A stretch of 64,000 nt of DNA from Vampirovibrio chlorellavorus (GCA_001858525.1 LAPX01000005.1:1-64000); one strand, 5' to 3'; shown: positions 50,783-59,442, counted from the first letter of the stretch. Numbers and translations: made by a program. Notes: generated from the sequence alone by a model not told the origin.

Positions 50783-50904
50783 ATCGACTTTATATCTCCA
50801 TAATAAAGCTTGTTAAAGTGAAGTTTACCTTCAGTTGAAGACCGGTTGTATTTGCTGAGCTAAAAGCAGAAGTCCTGATGGCTCAAGCACTTAACCTGTG
50901 AAGA

Positions 50905-51273
50905 TTAAGCTTTCTTCTTCATCGGGGCAGAACGTTTACCGCGACGAGTCCGTGCGTTTGTTTTGGTACGCTGACCGCGAGTCGGCAATCCACGTTTGTG
51001 ACGCTGACCACGGTAGCAGTTGATTTCAATCAAACGCTTGATATTCAAGGACTCGGAACGACGCAAGTCACCTTCAACCTGGTAATTCTTTTCGATTTCG
51101 TCCCGGAGGGCGTTAATTTCAGACTCAGTCAGATCGTCAGTCCGCTTGTCCGGATCAATTTTGGTGATCTGCAGAATTTTACGGGCCAAGGACAAGCCAA
51201 TGCCGTAAATGTAAGGCAGAGCGTATAACATTTTTTTGTTTCTAGGGAGATCGACTCCAACGATTCTTGCCAT
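50905..51273 (-). CDS. rpsM: Ribosomal protein uS13
   Basis: A 122-residue small-subunit head protein: [33 protein letters not shown] and [15 protein letters not shown]. Normal length. A 233-nt gap with a short GCACAA/TTGTGC stem (about 51330) lies between rpmJ and this gene and might hold an internal promoter or regulatory leader. Confidence 0.98.
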   Translation of the reverse strand: MARIVGVDLPRNKKMLYALPYIYGIGLSLARKILQITKIDPDKRTDDLTESEINALRDEIEKNYQVEGDLRRSESLNIKRLIEINCYRGQRHKRGLPTRGQRTKTNARTRRGKRSAPMKKKA

Positions 51274-51506
51274 TAGGACTCCTGTTTAACTGGTCTTCAG
51301 AACTGATGAATAGAAAGAGGGAGGTAGCACAAGGTGTTGTGCAATTGCACACTCAAGACAAACAAAGTTAGTTTAAAAACAACGCATAATCAAGAGGGTG
51401 ACTTTTATCAGGTGCAGTTTATAAACTTATGTAAAACCCAGACTGCTGAATCTTCAACAGCAAAGAGACTCTTTTGCCAGAGTCCCACAGCGTTTTACAA
51501 AGCCTT

Positions 51507-51620
51507 TTACCCTTGACGTTGCTTGTGCTTAGGGTTCAGGCAGATGATAGCAACCCGCTTCTTGCGACGGATTACCTTGCAATGCTCACACATTTTTTTT
51601 ACAGATGTACGGACTTTCAT
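51507..51620 (-). CDS. rpmJ: Ribosomal protein bL36
   Basis: A 37-residue large-subunit protein, ATG to [18 protein letters not shown], a basic [11 protein letters not shown] middle and [10 protein letters not shown] end. Zinc ligands C11, C14, C27 and H32 are all present, so this is the zinc-binding form. The position between infA and rpsM is the usual one. Confidence 0.97.
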   Translation of the reverse strand: MKVRTSVKKMCEHCKVIRRKKRVAIICLNPKHKQRQG

Positions 51621-51652
51621 GGTCTAACCTTCGATTTTATGGGGGATGGACT

Positions 51653-51868
51653 TTACTTGAGACGATAGGTGATTCTGCCACGGGTGAGGTCGTAAGGCGA
51701 CAATTCAATTTTGACTTTATCGCCAGGCAGAATACGAATGAAATTTTTGCGAATTTTACCAGAAATATGGGCCAGGATCACCAAACCGTTTTCCAATTCT
51801 ACCCGAAACATAGCGTTGGGTAGAGATTCATGGACGGTGCCTTCCATTTCAATGACATCTTTGGCCAT
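51653..51868 (-). CDS. infA: Translation initiation factor IF-1
   Basis: A 71-residue OB-fold protein binding the 30S A site: [40 protein letters not shown], and [19 protein letters not shown]. Normal length. Between map and rpmJ. Confidence 0.98.
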   Translation of the reverse strand: MAKDVIEMEGTVHESLPNAMFRVELENGLVILAHISGKIRKNFIRILPGDKVKIELSPYDLTRGRITYRLK

Positions 51869-51914
51869 AAGTATTTTTATTGGTTCCTAATAATGCGACT
51901 GGGTGTGCTGGAAA

Positions 51915-52676
51915 TCACTTCAGGAGGGTGAGAATCTCAGGCTCTCCTTTGACAACCACTACTGTATGCTCAAAATGCGCTGAGGGCAAGTGATCTTTTG
52001 TTAGGACAGTCCACTCGTCTTCAGCCGTATAGACGTCATCACCGCCCAGATTGAACATGGGTTCAATGGCCAGAACATTGCCCTCTTCTAGGGTGGGGCC
52101 TGCTTCGCCGGTCCTGAAATTGTGAATAAATGGTGCCTCGTGCGGTTTTTTGCCCACGCCGTGGCCGCCGTAGTTACGCACTAATCCATAGCCATATTTT
52201 AGACAAACGTCTTCAATGGCGCCTGAAATCTCATCCAGCGGGTTGCCGGGCAGCATTTTGCTGATGCCCGCCATCAAAGCCTCTTCGGTGGCCGCAAGTA
52301 ACTTTAAAACTTCTGGTTTTACCGTGCCAACGGGCCAAGTGACGGCCGAGTCGGAATATAAGCCCTTGTAAATGGTGCCGCAATCGACACTGACGACATC
52401 ACCGTCTTGGAGAATTTTATCGGCCTTGGGGATGCCATGCACCACTTCTTCATTGACGGACATACACAAGGTGGCCGGAAAGCCATAAAGCCCCTTGAAG
52501 GCAGGTACGCCACCCGCTTTGCGGATATAACTTTCTGCGATTTTGTCCAGTTCCAGCGTGGAAATGCCTGGCTTGATGGCCGCCTGTACAGCAAGATGAG
52601 CTTCCGCGTTGATTTTAGCGGCTGCCCGAATCAGGCTGATTTCGTGTCTGGATTTGCGATCAATACGTTCCGGCAT
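51915..52676 (-). CDS. map: Methionine aminopeptidase, type I
   Basis: A 253-residue metallopeptidase removing N-terminal Met. Dinuclear metal ligands are seen in VVSVDCGTIYKGLYSDSAVTW (two Asp), GGHGVGKKPHEAP (His) and LAIEPMF (Glu), with the last Glu in DEWTVLT. No N-terminal zinc or SH3 extension. It starts two nt after adk, in the conserved secY-adk-map-infA order. Confidence 0.98.
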   Translation of the reverse strand: MPERIDRKSRHEISLIRAAAKINAEAHLAVQAAIKPGISTLELDKIAESYIRKAGGVPAFKGLYGFPATLCMSVNEEVVHGIPKADKILQDGDVVSVDCGTIYKGLYSDSAVTWPVGTVKPEVLKLLAATEEALMAGISKMLPGNPLDEISGAIEDVCLKYGYGLVRNYGGHGVGKKPHEAPFIHNFRTGEAGPTLEEGNVLAIEPMFNLGGDDVYTAEDEWTVLTKDHLPSAHFEHTVVVVKGEPEILTLLK

Positions 52677-52678
52677 GT

Positions 52679-53467
52679 CTAGTTTCCTTGGGAAGCGGCG
52701 GTTAAGCCTAGCAGCGGTTGAATGAGTTGCTCAATGGCTTGCGTTACTTTTTCGGGCGCCTGTTCGCCATTAATTTCGGCCAACAGTGCTTTTTCTTTTA
52801 ATAAAGCGATGAGCGGATTGGTTTCTTTTTCGTACTCTAGCAGGCGTTTATCCACAGTCTGCGGTTCATCATCCGCGCGGATAATGAGTTCGGCCTGATC
52901 GATGTCACAGAGCCAGAGGATTCTGCCTTGCGCGTCGGTCACTGGCTGACCGGATTCGTTCAACTTTTGGCGCTTGGGAGCAAGCCGCTCGTCATTGACG
53001 TTGTAGACGTGGCGGGCATTTTCTGAGCAAAAACGGCGGCCTGTGGCTCTGGTGCGAACCACATCCAGACTGACGTTCAGGTAAATGGCCTTGCTCAGGG
53101 TGGCTCCCCATGTTTGGCACAAAGTCAGCAGGGCATCTGCCTGTTCGTTGTTACGGGGAAAACCGTCCAGGATGAAGCCTTTGGCTTCCGGGTGATTTTC
53201 CGCCAGTGCTTCAAAGCCTTTTTGAAACACCTTTACAACGGTATTAATGGGTACCAGCTTACCATTGTTCATGTAGGATTCAAGCTCTGCCTTGAGTTCG
53301 GGGTCTTTGCCCTCTTTCAAAATGGCTCGGAAGGTGGAGCCCATGTCAAATGTCGGCAGATGGTAGCGCTCAGACAGGATTTGGGTTTGAGTGCCTTTGC
53401 CTCCATTGGGAGGGGCCACAAACGGAAATAACAGTTTGTCCTTCAAAGCTGGGCTGTGATTGCTCAT
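52679..53467 (-). CDS. adk: Adenylate kinase-like protein with degenerate P-loop and LID
   Basis: A 262-residue protein in the normal adk position between secY and map. The fold signatures are clear: KGTQTQILSERYHLPTFDMG, FILDGFPRNNEQADAL, ADDEPQTVDKRLLEYEKET. The P-loop, however, reads APPNGGKGT where the family has GxPGxGKGT, so the first and fourth Gly are Ala and Asn; Lys and Thr remain. The LID has GRRFCSENARHVYNVNDER and LWLCDIDQAEL, matching only two of the Cys positions of zinc-binding adenylate kinases, with a roughly 15-residue insert between. It may be an active but unusual enzyme, or a paralogue that lost normal catalysis. Confidence 0.85.
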   Translation of the reverse strand: MSNHSPALKDKLLFPFVAPPNGGKGTQTQILSERYHLPTFDMGSTFRAILKEGKDPELKAELESYMNNGKLVPINTVVKVFQKGFEALAENHPEAKGFILDGFPRNNEQADALLTLCQTWGATLSKAIYLNVSLDVVRTRATGRRFCSENARHVYNVNDERLAPKRQKLNESGQPVTDAQGRILWLCDIDQAELIIRADDEPQTVDKRLLEYEKETNPLIALLKEKALLAEINGEQAPEKVTQAIEQLIQPLLGLTAASQGN

Positions 53468-53491
53468 AAGTCATCCTTTGCGGAGATGCGT

Positions 53492-54823
53492 TTACTTTAA
53501 GAAACCTTCGTATTGGCGGGCCAACAGGTGAACTCTGATTTGGTTGACCGTATCGAGGGCGACACCAACCATGATGATGAGTGAGGTGGCACCTAAGCCT
53601 TGGAGGGTTGTGATTCCGGTGATGCTGGTGGCGGAGCTGGCAATTAAAGTAACTGCGGCCAGAGCAAACGCACCAATAAAAGTGGTTCGGCTCAGGATTT
53701 CGCCAAGCTTTTCAGAGGTTGGTCGACCCGGTTTTACGCCTGGAACGGAGCTTCCATATTTCTTGAGATTGTCCGCAATTTCCTTGGGCTGCATGCTGGG
53801 GATGATTGAAGAATAAAAGAAAGTAAAGAATACAATCAGCAAGAATTCCGCCACAATGTAAGCTGGTTTGCCTGCAGCCAGGTACATGGTGTAGAAGTCG
53901 AGCACATTGCGCATCAGCCCGGTGGGGTTTTGTTGCTGCAGAAATGCAAAAATAGTGCTGGGGAAAGCGAGAACGGCAAAGGCGAAAATGATGGGCATAA
54001 CGCCAGCCGGGTTGATTTTAAACGGAATGTGCGTGTTTTGTCCGCCGTAAATGCGATTGCCCACTTGGCGCTTGGCGCTGACAATAAAGATTTTGCGGGT
54101 AGCTTCCTGTAACACAATGATTAAGCCGATGGTGACCAGATAAATGGCCAGCAAAATGACTAGGAAGAAAGCCTTTTGTGCGTCATTGGAAACCAACTGC
54201 TCGGTCTGAGTCCAATAAAACGGCACTCGGGACAAAATCCCTGAGAAAATTAACAGCGAGCCACCGTTGCCAATGCCACGCTCGGTAATGATCTCGGAAA
54301 CCCAAAGCGCAAAAACCGATCCGGCGGTTAAGGTCAAAATAGCCTGAACGTAAAACACCCAAGGCGTAATGCTCGGGTCGATGGCGCCCGCGCTGCCAAT
54401 AAGGCGGAGAATCAAACCAGCCTGAAACATGGCCAAAACCACGGTCAGATAACGGGTGTATTGAGAGATTTTTCGGCGGCCAGCCTCTCCCTCTTCCTTC
54501 TGCAATTCTTCCAGCCGTGGGATGACCACAGATAGAAGTTGCATAATGATGGAAGAGGTAATATACGGGCCAATCCCAAGGGCCAACACCGATACACTGG
54601 TCAGTGCGCCACCGGAGAACATATCCAGGAAGCCGAGCATTTGACTGCCCAGTGCCCCTTGAAGCCGTTCCGCGTGCACGCCCCAGACGGGTACTTGAAC
54701 ACCCAGTCTGAAGACCGCGAGCATAGTGATGGTAAATAGCAATTTACTTTTTAGGCCGGACGCTTCCCAGATTGCCTGGATATCGCCGACTCCCGGGATT
54801 GCGCCTGCTTTGGGCTTAGCCAC
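53492..54823 (-). CDS. secY: SecY, protein translocase channel subunit
   Basis: A 443-residue inner-membrane channel with ten TM helices that moves proteins with SecE/SecG and SecA. Typical segments: VQVPVWGVHAERL start, FSGGALTSVSVLALGIGPYI plug region, LVSEIITERGIGNGGSLLIF-like segment in WVSEIITERGIGNGGSL, GVMPIIFAFAVLAFP, and GVALDTVNQIRVHLLARQYE at the C-terminus. Normal length. Conserved location after rplO. Confidence 0.98.
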   Translation of the reverse strand: MAKPKAGAIPGVGDIQAIWEASGLKSKLLFTITMLAVFRLGVQVPVWGVHAERLQGALGSQMLGFLDMFSGGALTSVSVLALGIGPYITSSIIMQLLSVVIPRLEELQKEEGEAGRRKISQYTRYLTVVLAMFQAGLILRLIGSAGAIDPSITPWVFYVQAILTLTAGSVFALWVSEIITERGIGNGGSLLIFSGILSRVPFYWTQTEQLVSNDAQKAFFLVILLAIYLVTIGLIIVLQEATRKIFIVSAKRQVGNRIYGGQNTHIPFKINPAGVMPIIFAFAVLAFPSTIFAFLQQQNPTGLMRNVLDFYTMYLAAGKPAYIVAEFLLIVFFTFFYSSIIPSMQPKEIADNLKKYGSSVPGVKPGRPTSEKLGEILSRTTFIGAFALAAVTLIASSATSITGITTLQGLGATSLIIMVGVALDTVNQIRVHLLARQYEGFLK

Positions 54824-54863
54824 CGAAGAATCCTCTTAAAAATACACGGTATTGTGAAACGAA

Positions 54864-55391
54864 TTATTTGCTTTCGACTTCAGCGCCCATCAAACGGATG
54901 GTGCCACCAGCCGCTTCGATTTTTTCACGAGCGGAAGGGGTCACATAGTGAGCTTCCACGGTGATTTTGCGCTTGACTTCGCCTTTACCCAGAATGCGGA
55001 TGCCGTCGTGCTTGATTTTCATCAGGCCGCCGGTCAGCAGCAAGTCGTAGGTCAATTCGTTTTCTTCCGGTAACAGGATTTGTTCCAGATCTTCCACGTT
55101 CAATTCCAGCCACTGGCGAGGGTTCACCAGTTGGAAGCCATTGATCTTGGGCATACGACGGTAACCAGGCATCTGGCCACCTTCGAAACCACGTTTTCTG
55201 GAACGACCGGAACGCTGGCCTTCACCGTTGTGACCACGGTTGGCGGTTTTACCGGCACCGCTGGCGCGACCCCGACCAACCCGTAATTTGGCTTTGACAG
55301 AGCCTTTGGCTGGTTTCAAGTCACTTAAAGACAGAAACGCAGAGCTTTCGGTCTCAGAGGTGGTAGCTGCTTCAGTTGATTTCTTAGCCAT
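54864..55391 (-). CDS. rplO: Ribosomal protein uL15 with N-terminal extension
   Basis: A 175-residue large-subunit protein. The canonical start LSDLKPAKGSVKAKLRVGRG begins only at about residue 21; the first 20 residues (KKSTEAATTSETESSAF) are Ser/Thr/Ala/Glu-rich and not part of the family. The GRG/NRGHNGEGQRSGRSRKRG region and C-terminal LGKGEVKRKITVEAH are standard. The start two nt before rpmD's stop is well placed, so the extension looks real. Confidence 0.97.
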   Translation of the reverse strand: MAKKSTEAATTSETESSAFLSLSDLKPAKGSVKAKLRVGRGRASGAGKTANRGHNGEGQRSGRSRKRGFEGGQMPGYRRMPKINGFQLVNPRQWLELNVEDLEQILLPEENELTYDLLLTGGLMKIKHDGIRILGKGEVKRKITVEAHYVTPSAREKIEAAGGTIRLMGAEVESK

Positions 55392-55393
55392 GA

Positions 55394-55603
55394 TTATGCG
55401 GTCTCCACGGTGAGCAGGTGAGAAATTTTGGTGATCATGCCACGGATGATATCCGTGTCGTAATGCACCACTGTGTGATTGGTTTTGTTTAAGCCCAAAG
55501 CTCTTGCCACGCGGCGGTGCTTTTCAGGGCGCCCCAATAAACTGCGGGTCAGGGTTACTTTGACCTGACGATCGCTTTTTTGTTGTTCGTTATTAGCAGA
55601 CAT
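55394..55603 (-). CDS. rpmD: Ribosomal protein uL30 with short N-terminal extension
   Basis: A 69-residue protein. The standard uL30 domain (VKVTLTRSLLGRPEKHRRV, LGLNKTNHTVVHYDT, IRGMITKISHLL) starts near residue 13, after the polar extension MSANNEQQKSDRQ. It lies between rpsE and rplO in the usual order. Confidence 0.97.
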   Translation of the reverse strand: MSANNEQQKSDRQVKVTLTRSLLGRPEKHRRVARALGLNKTNHTVVHYDTDIIRGMITKISHLLTVETA

Positions 55604-55631
55604 TTGAAACTTTCTCCAACGTTAGTGGCAA

Positions 55632-56339
55632 TTAAAGCAGAATTTCTTTGACGGTTTTGCCACGGCTGCGAGCGATTTGCTCGAAGGTGCGCAATTCAGC
55701 CAACCCTTTAAGAGTGGCGCGAGCCACGTTCAAAGGAGAGTTAGAGCCCAAGGACTTGGACAGGATGTTTTCGATACCTGCCAGTTCAAGCAGCGCACGG
55801 GCAGCACCACCGGCAATAACCCCGGTACCTTTGGAGGCGGGACGGAGCACGACCACACTACCGCCAGCTTTGCTCTTGACCGGGTGAGGAATGGTGGTGT
55901 TGTGCAGAGGCACATTGATCAAAGACTTCTTGGCTGCGGCAACACCCTTTTGAATGGCGCCAATTACTTCGTTGGATTTACCGATACCGATACCGACTTG
56001 GCCTTTACCGTTACCGACTACCACAACAGCCCGGAAAGACATTTTCTTACCGCCTTTGACAACCTTGGTTACCCGGCGGATTTGAATGACTTTTTCTTTC
56101 CACTCGTTGCGCTCATCATCTTCAGCCTGGGAGGGGCCTGCGTTACGACGATCGCCTGGACGACCGGGACCGCCACCTGGGCCACGGCCTTGATTGCCGC
56201 CTCTTCTGGGACCGCGATCACCGCCACGTGGGGGCTGTGCTGCGGGGGCCTGAGGTTGAGCAGATTCGGTTACAGCATCCTGAGCCACCTGGCTTTGCTC
56301 CTGTTGCAATTCGTTATCTTGAGACATTTCGTTTGTCAT
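55632..56339 (-). CDS. rpsE: Ribosomal protein uS5 with Gly/Arg-rich N-terminal extension
   Basis: A 235-residue protein; family members are about 165 residues. The S5 domains ([57 protein letters not shown]) start near residue 80. Before them lie a Gln/Glu/Ala stretch and then a Gly/Arg/Pro-rich block ([17 protein letters not shown]). AAGG lies two nt before the ATG at 56339, too close; ATG 56327 and 56387 are alternatives. This is the first gene of the cluster; rplR, normally directly upstream, is not in the window. Confidence 0.95.
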   Translation of the reverse strand: MTNEMSQDNELQQEQSQVAQDAVTESAQPQAPAAQPPRGGDRGPRRGGNQGRGPGGGPGRPGDRRNAGPSQAEDDERNEWKEKVIQIRRVTKVVKGGKKMSFRAVVVVGNGKGQVGIGIGKSNEVIGAIQKGVAAAKKSLINVPLHNTTIPHPVKSKAGGSVVVLRPASKGTGVIAGGAARALLELAGIENILSKSLGSNSPLNVARATLKGLAELRTFEQIARSRGKTVKEILL

Positions 56340-56504
56340 TACCTTTTCAATTCCTATGTAAAGGGCTATTGCTGCAATTGCTTGCAAGAAGTAAAGCGCA
56401 TTTTTCTCGGGTTAGTTAGAAAACTGCGGGTTAGACAAGGCTTCCGTGGACACTGAATACGGATAGAGGGGACTCTATGGGCCAAGCCTACATTGAGGAC
56501 TGTT

Positions 56505-56533
56505 ACTCTAACAAAAGCATATGGTACTGACAA
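56505..56533 (-). promoter_or_regulatory. Probable promoter of the rpsE-rpsI cluster
   Basis: On the minus strand TTGTCA (56528-56533) lies 17 nt before TAGAGT (56505-56510), five and four of six consensus matches. It stands about 165 nt upstream of the rpsE start, leaving room for a regulatory leader. Confidence 0.55.
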
Positions 56534-56546
56534 GATTTGTGTAAAT

Positions 56547-56574
56547 TTGCCTTGTTTTTGCGGAGTGGTACTAG
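56547..56574 (+). promoter_or_regulatory. Possible promoter of the first metallophosphoesterase gene
   Basis: TTGCCT (56547-56552), a 16-nt spacer and TACTAG (56569-56574). It ends 52 nt before the preferred start codon at 56627. It is back to back with the rpsE promoter. Confidence 0.4.
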
Positions 56575-56626
56575 TTTGGGGTAAGGTATGTGGGATACCA
56601 CTTTTAATAATGAGGCAATGAGTGGC

Positions 56627-57580
56627 ATGAATCGATCGGTTTTGCTGGTAGCTTTGCTATCCTTGTTTTTGGGCTTTTGGGGCTGGTCTGTTAGTCAGGC
56701 TAGCGCGAGTCTACCACCGAAGCTTTCTCAGGAAGGCCCTTCACCGCCTACCGGGCCTAAGCATACTTTTGGGGCCTCCTACCGATTTGTGGCGATGGGC
56801 GACTGGGGGGCTGGCACTCCTTTTCAGAAGGACGTGGCCTCGCAGTTGATAAAGCGTTACAAAGAATCGCCCTATCAGGCGGTATTGTTGCTGGGTGACA
56901 ATATTTACCCGGATGGCAACATTAAGAAGCACGGAAAAGCTTATTTCACAGACCTATACGCCTCATTGATTGATGAGTCGGTTCAGTTCATTGTGGCCTT
57001 GGGCAATCATGATGTATTGGCCGGTCATCAGGACGATCAGAAGCGGTTTTTCAAAATGCCCGGCTATTATTACCAGGTTCATAAGCCGGTTGTTGACTTT
57101 TTTGTGATTGATAGCAACCGCTTCGAGAAAGATGACGTGCAGCAGCGTTGGCTAAGTAATGCCTTACAGGCTTCCAAGGCTCCCTGGAAAGTGGTCATGG
57201 GCCATCATCCCATTTATTCCTCCGGGGAGCATGGCTTGAATGCCGGGTTACGTAAGACCTTGGAGCCTATTTTGGTCAAGGGTAAGGCCGATTTGTATCT
57301 GGCGGGCCACGATCATGAGTACGAACGTTTTCAGCCGGTTCAAGGCGTACAGCACCTGGTTTCTGGCGGTGGTGGCGCTTATTTGCGAAACTTTGAAAAG
57401 CCATTGCCGGGCTCTTTGGTGCGGGTGAAGGCCCATCATTTTATGGATTTTGACGCCTGCGCCAATCAACTCACCCTGAGAGTGATTTCCAAGACCGGTG
57501 AGGTGATTGATCAAGTTCAGTGGCACAAACACGCTGCCCGCGAACAGTCTTCTGCCGCCCGAAAGTCATCTGCGCGCTAA
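56627..57580 (+). CDS. Exported metallophosphoesterase (purple acid phosphatase-like)
   Basis: A 317-residue exported phosphatase. A signal peptide (VLLVALLSLFLGFWGWSVSQASA) precedes a calcineurin-type fold with dinuclear-metal motifs AMGDWGAG, LLLGDNIYPDG, VALGNHD, VMGHHPIYSSG and LAGHDHEYER, in the order of small purple acid (ACP5-like) phosphatases. The C-terminus is basic and Ser/Ala-rich. The frame is open from an ATG at 56588, but 56627 gives a normal signal-peptide start and GAGG at a workable distance. It could scavenge phosphate from organic phosphates outside the cytoplasm. A paralogue follows 45 nt downstream. Confidence 0.9.
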   Translation: MNRSVLLVALLSLFLGFWGWSVSQASASLPPKLSQEGPSPPTGPKHTFGASYRFVAMGDWGAGTPFQKDVASQLIKRYKESPYQAVLLLGDNIYPDGNIKKHGKAYFTDLYASLIDESVQFIVALGNHDVLAGHQDDQKRFFKMPGYYYQVHKPVVDFFVIDSNRFEKDDVQQRWLSNALQASKAPWKVVMGHHPIYSSGEHGLNAGLRKTLEPILVKGKADLYLAGHDHEYERFQPVQGVQHLVSGGGGAYLRNFEKPLPGSLVRVKAHHFMDFDACANQLTLRVISKTGEVIDQVQWHKHAAREQSSAARKSSAR

Positions 57581-57625
57581 GCGTGCTTAATTGAATATAC
57601 TCTGATAGAAATGATGGATTGAGCC

Positions 57626-58609
57626 ATGACCTCCTATGACGTCACCTTAAAGAACCGGTCCTCCCTGAAGAAGCGGATATGGGGAGCGGCTGCGCTCAGT
57701 ATGGCCCTGATACTGGGCGTGCTAGGCTGGGCGTTCTGGTTTGAGGATTTTGATTTCTACCATCCCAAAACGCCATTGTTATGTTCGGAGGCGTCAGCGC
57801 AGGAGCATCCTTTGCGCTTTATCGCCTTTGGGGATTTTGGACAAGGGACCCCTTTTCAGGCCCGACTGGCCGATGAAATGGTAAAGCTGAGCCAGCGCAA
57901 GCCTTATGGGCTGGCTCTTTTGCTGGGAGATAATATTTACCCCAACGGGGATATTAATAAACTGGCCCGGTCGCATTTTGAAGATCCGTATTCCGGGTTG
58001 ATTGCCAAAAAAATGCGCTTTTTAGCCGCTATTGGCGATCATGATGATCGCAAAGGCCATAAAGAAGATGAGATGGCTTACTTCAAGATGCCCAAGGATT
58101 ACTACAAAGTCTCTGAGGGGCCGGTAGACTTTTTTATTTTGAACACCACCTATTTTGTGCGGAATCCGGAGCAGAGGGCCTGGATTGCCAAGGCTTTGGC
58201 CGAAAGCAAGGCGCCCTGGAAGATTGTGGTGGGCCATCATCCCCTGTATTCATCCGGTCGTAACGGTAACACTGAAGGGACTCGGGCCATTCTGGAGCCT
58301 TTGTTGGTCAAGTATAAGGTGGACTTGTATCTGGCAGGCCATGATCATGACTATGAGCGCTTTTCCCCGATGCAGGGCGTGCGTTACATTGTCTCTGGTG
58401 GTGGGGGCAGCTACTTGTACAACTTCAAGCAGACTCAGGCCAATTCAGAAGTGCGCCTGAAGACGCACCATTTCCTGTTTGTGGAAGTGACGCCCCGGCA
58501 TATTTGGGTGAAAGCCATCAACCGGTTCGGTGAAGTCATCGACTGTCTGGATTGGGATAAGCAGAGCAGTGGTTCCAGCGCAAACCCGCCCACGGGGAGC
58601 GTTCTGTAG
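57626..58609 (+). CDS. Membrane-anchored metallophosphoesterase, paralogue of the preceding gene
   Basis: A 327-residue protein with an N-terminal membrane helix (IWGAAALSMALILGVLGWAFWF) lacking an obvious cleavage site, so it is probably anchored. It has the same metal motifs: AFGDFGQG, LLLGDNIYPNG, AAIGDHDD (Asp where the paralogue has Asn in GNHD), VVGHHPLYSSG, LAGHDHDYER. The Asn-to-Asp change at the GNHD motif is notable because that Asn normally binds metal and substrate. It arose by tandem duplication and probably shares a transcript with the first copy. Confidence 0.9.
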   Translation: MTSYDVTLKNRSSLKKRIWGAAALSMALILGVLGWAFWFEDFDFYHPKTPLLCSEASAQEHPLRFIAFGDFGQGTPFQARLADEMVKLSQRKPYGLALLLGDNIYPNGDINKLARSHFEDPYSGLIAKKMRFLAAIGDHDDRKGHKEDEMAYFKMPKDYYKVSEGPVDFFILNTTYFVRNPEQRAWIAKALAESKAPWKIVVGHHPLYSSGRNGNTEGTRAILEPLLVKYKVDLYLAGHDHDYERFSPMQGVRYIVSGGGGSYLYNFKQTQANSEVRLKTHHFLFVEVTPRHIWVKAINRFGEVIDCLDWDKQSSGSSANPPTGSVL

Positions 58610-58629
58610 GGCGTTTTTTCCTGAGTCTG

Positions 58630-58977
58630 TTATTCAGCGCTGCTGGGTGCTTTGGTTTCCGCTGCCGGGTTTTTGATAAACCAGTGCACCAGAAAAATCA
58701 CGCCGCTGAGGATGACCCCCAACCCTGGGCCGGTCAAGGCTTGCGGGTTACTGCCATCCAGAATCAGCCCCAAGCCCAGTTGAAAGGCGCTAAGCCCAAA
58801 GGCGGCCACCATGAAAAAGCAAATGGAATAGCGATAAATTTCAAAGACAATGGCTCTACGTTCTTGCATGTCAGCTCCTACCCGCTCCAAATAATCAACC
58901 AGTAACAAGCCTCCCGCCAAAAGGACTAGTATCAGCAGGCTGCTTAAAATCAGAAGTTCCAACTGGTGTTCCCCCAA
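58630..58977 (-). CDS. Small polytopic membrane protein
   Basis: A protein of 110-115 residues with three hydrophobic segments (LLILSSLLILVLLAGGLLLV, ICFFMVAAFGLSAFQLGLGLIL, GLGVILSGVIFLVHWFI). A charged loop (YLERVGADMQERRA) lies between the first two. The start is TTG either at 58977 or, with GGGGGA about seven nt upstream, at 58962. It converges on the second phosphoesterase gene with a 20-nt gap. No family recognised; conserved hydrophobic pattern and low-Met start suggest a real gene. Confidence 0.6.
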   Translation of the reverse strand: MGEHQLELLILSSLLILVLLAGGLLLVDYLERVGADMQERRAIVFEIYRYSICFFMVAAFGLSAFQLGLGLILDGSNPQALTGPGLGVILSGVIFLVHWFIKNPAAETKAPSSAE

Positions 58978-59056
58978 GGTGTTGCGTGGTTTTCGCTATT
59001 ATAGCCGCTATCTGCTTGCTGTGGACGTTAATTTTGCAAATGTCCGCTATTGGGGC

Positions 59057-59086
59057 ATGACTACTCAACAGATTATTGTGTATAAT
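59057..59086 (+). promoter_or_regulatory. Probable promoter of the XRE regulator gene
   Basis: ATGACT (59057-59062, four of six -35 matches), an 18-nt spacer and a perfect TATAAT (59081-59086). The 5' leader to the start at 59227 would be about 135 nt. Confidence 0.5.
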
Positions 59087-59226
59087 TTTGTTAAGTAATC
59101 GGATTGTTGGCTAAAGTTGGTCTTGCAAGTGCAGAACTCTAGACCCGTTTTACGCAAACAAGGCGTTGCTTTCCTCCTGTTTGAACTGTTTGAACTGCAT
59201 GCCATAACGGAAGAGTGTTTCTGGCG

Positions 59227-59442
59227 ATGAAAGTAAAAATCAAGGAACTGGCCAAAGAAAAAAAAGACTGGAGCCTATACAGGCTGGCCAAAGAGTTGGG
59301 CTTACCTCAGCAAACAGTGTACTCATGGGCCAGTGGGCGAACTCAGCCCAGCTACGACAACATGGATCGGCTGTGCGATATTCTGGATTGCCCGGTGGGT
59401 GACCTGTTTGAGGCTGAGCCGGTTCAAAAAAAGCTGTTCTGA
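59227..59442 (+). CDS. XRE/Cro-type HTH regulator
   Basis: A 71-residue protein that is little more than a lambda-repressor-type helix-turn-helix: SLYRLAKELGLPQQTVYSWASG places the recognition helix at about residues 30-40, and YDNMDRLCDILDCPVGDLFE is the typical end of Cro/CI domains. No effector domain, so it probably binds DNA as a dimer or depends on another protein. GGAAGAG lies about 12 nt before the ATG; a GTG four codons upstream lacks a site. No toxin-like partner adjoins it, so an antitoxin role is not supported. Target unknown. Confidence 0.85.
   Translation: MKVKIKELAKEKKDWSLYRLAKELGLPQQTVYSWASGRTQPSYDNMDRLCDILDCPVGDLFEAEPVQKKLF

Noticed and set aside
59227-59442. XRE protein as an antitoxin of a toxin-antitoxin pair
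   Set aside because: No small toxin-like gene adjoins it; neighbours are a membrane protein and a nucleoside phosphorylase.
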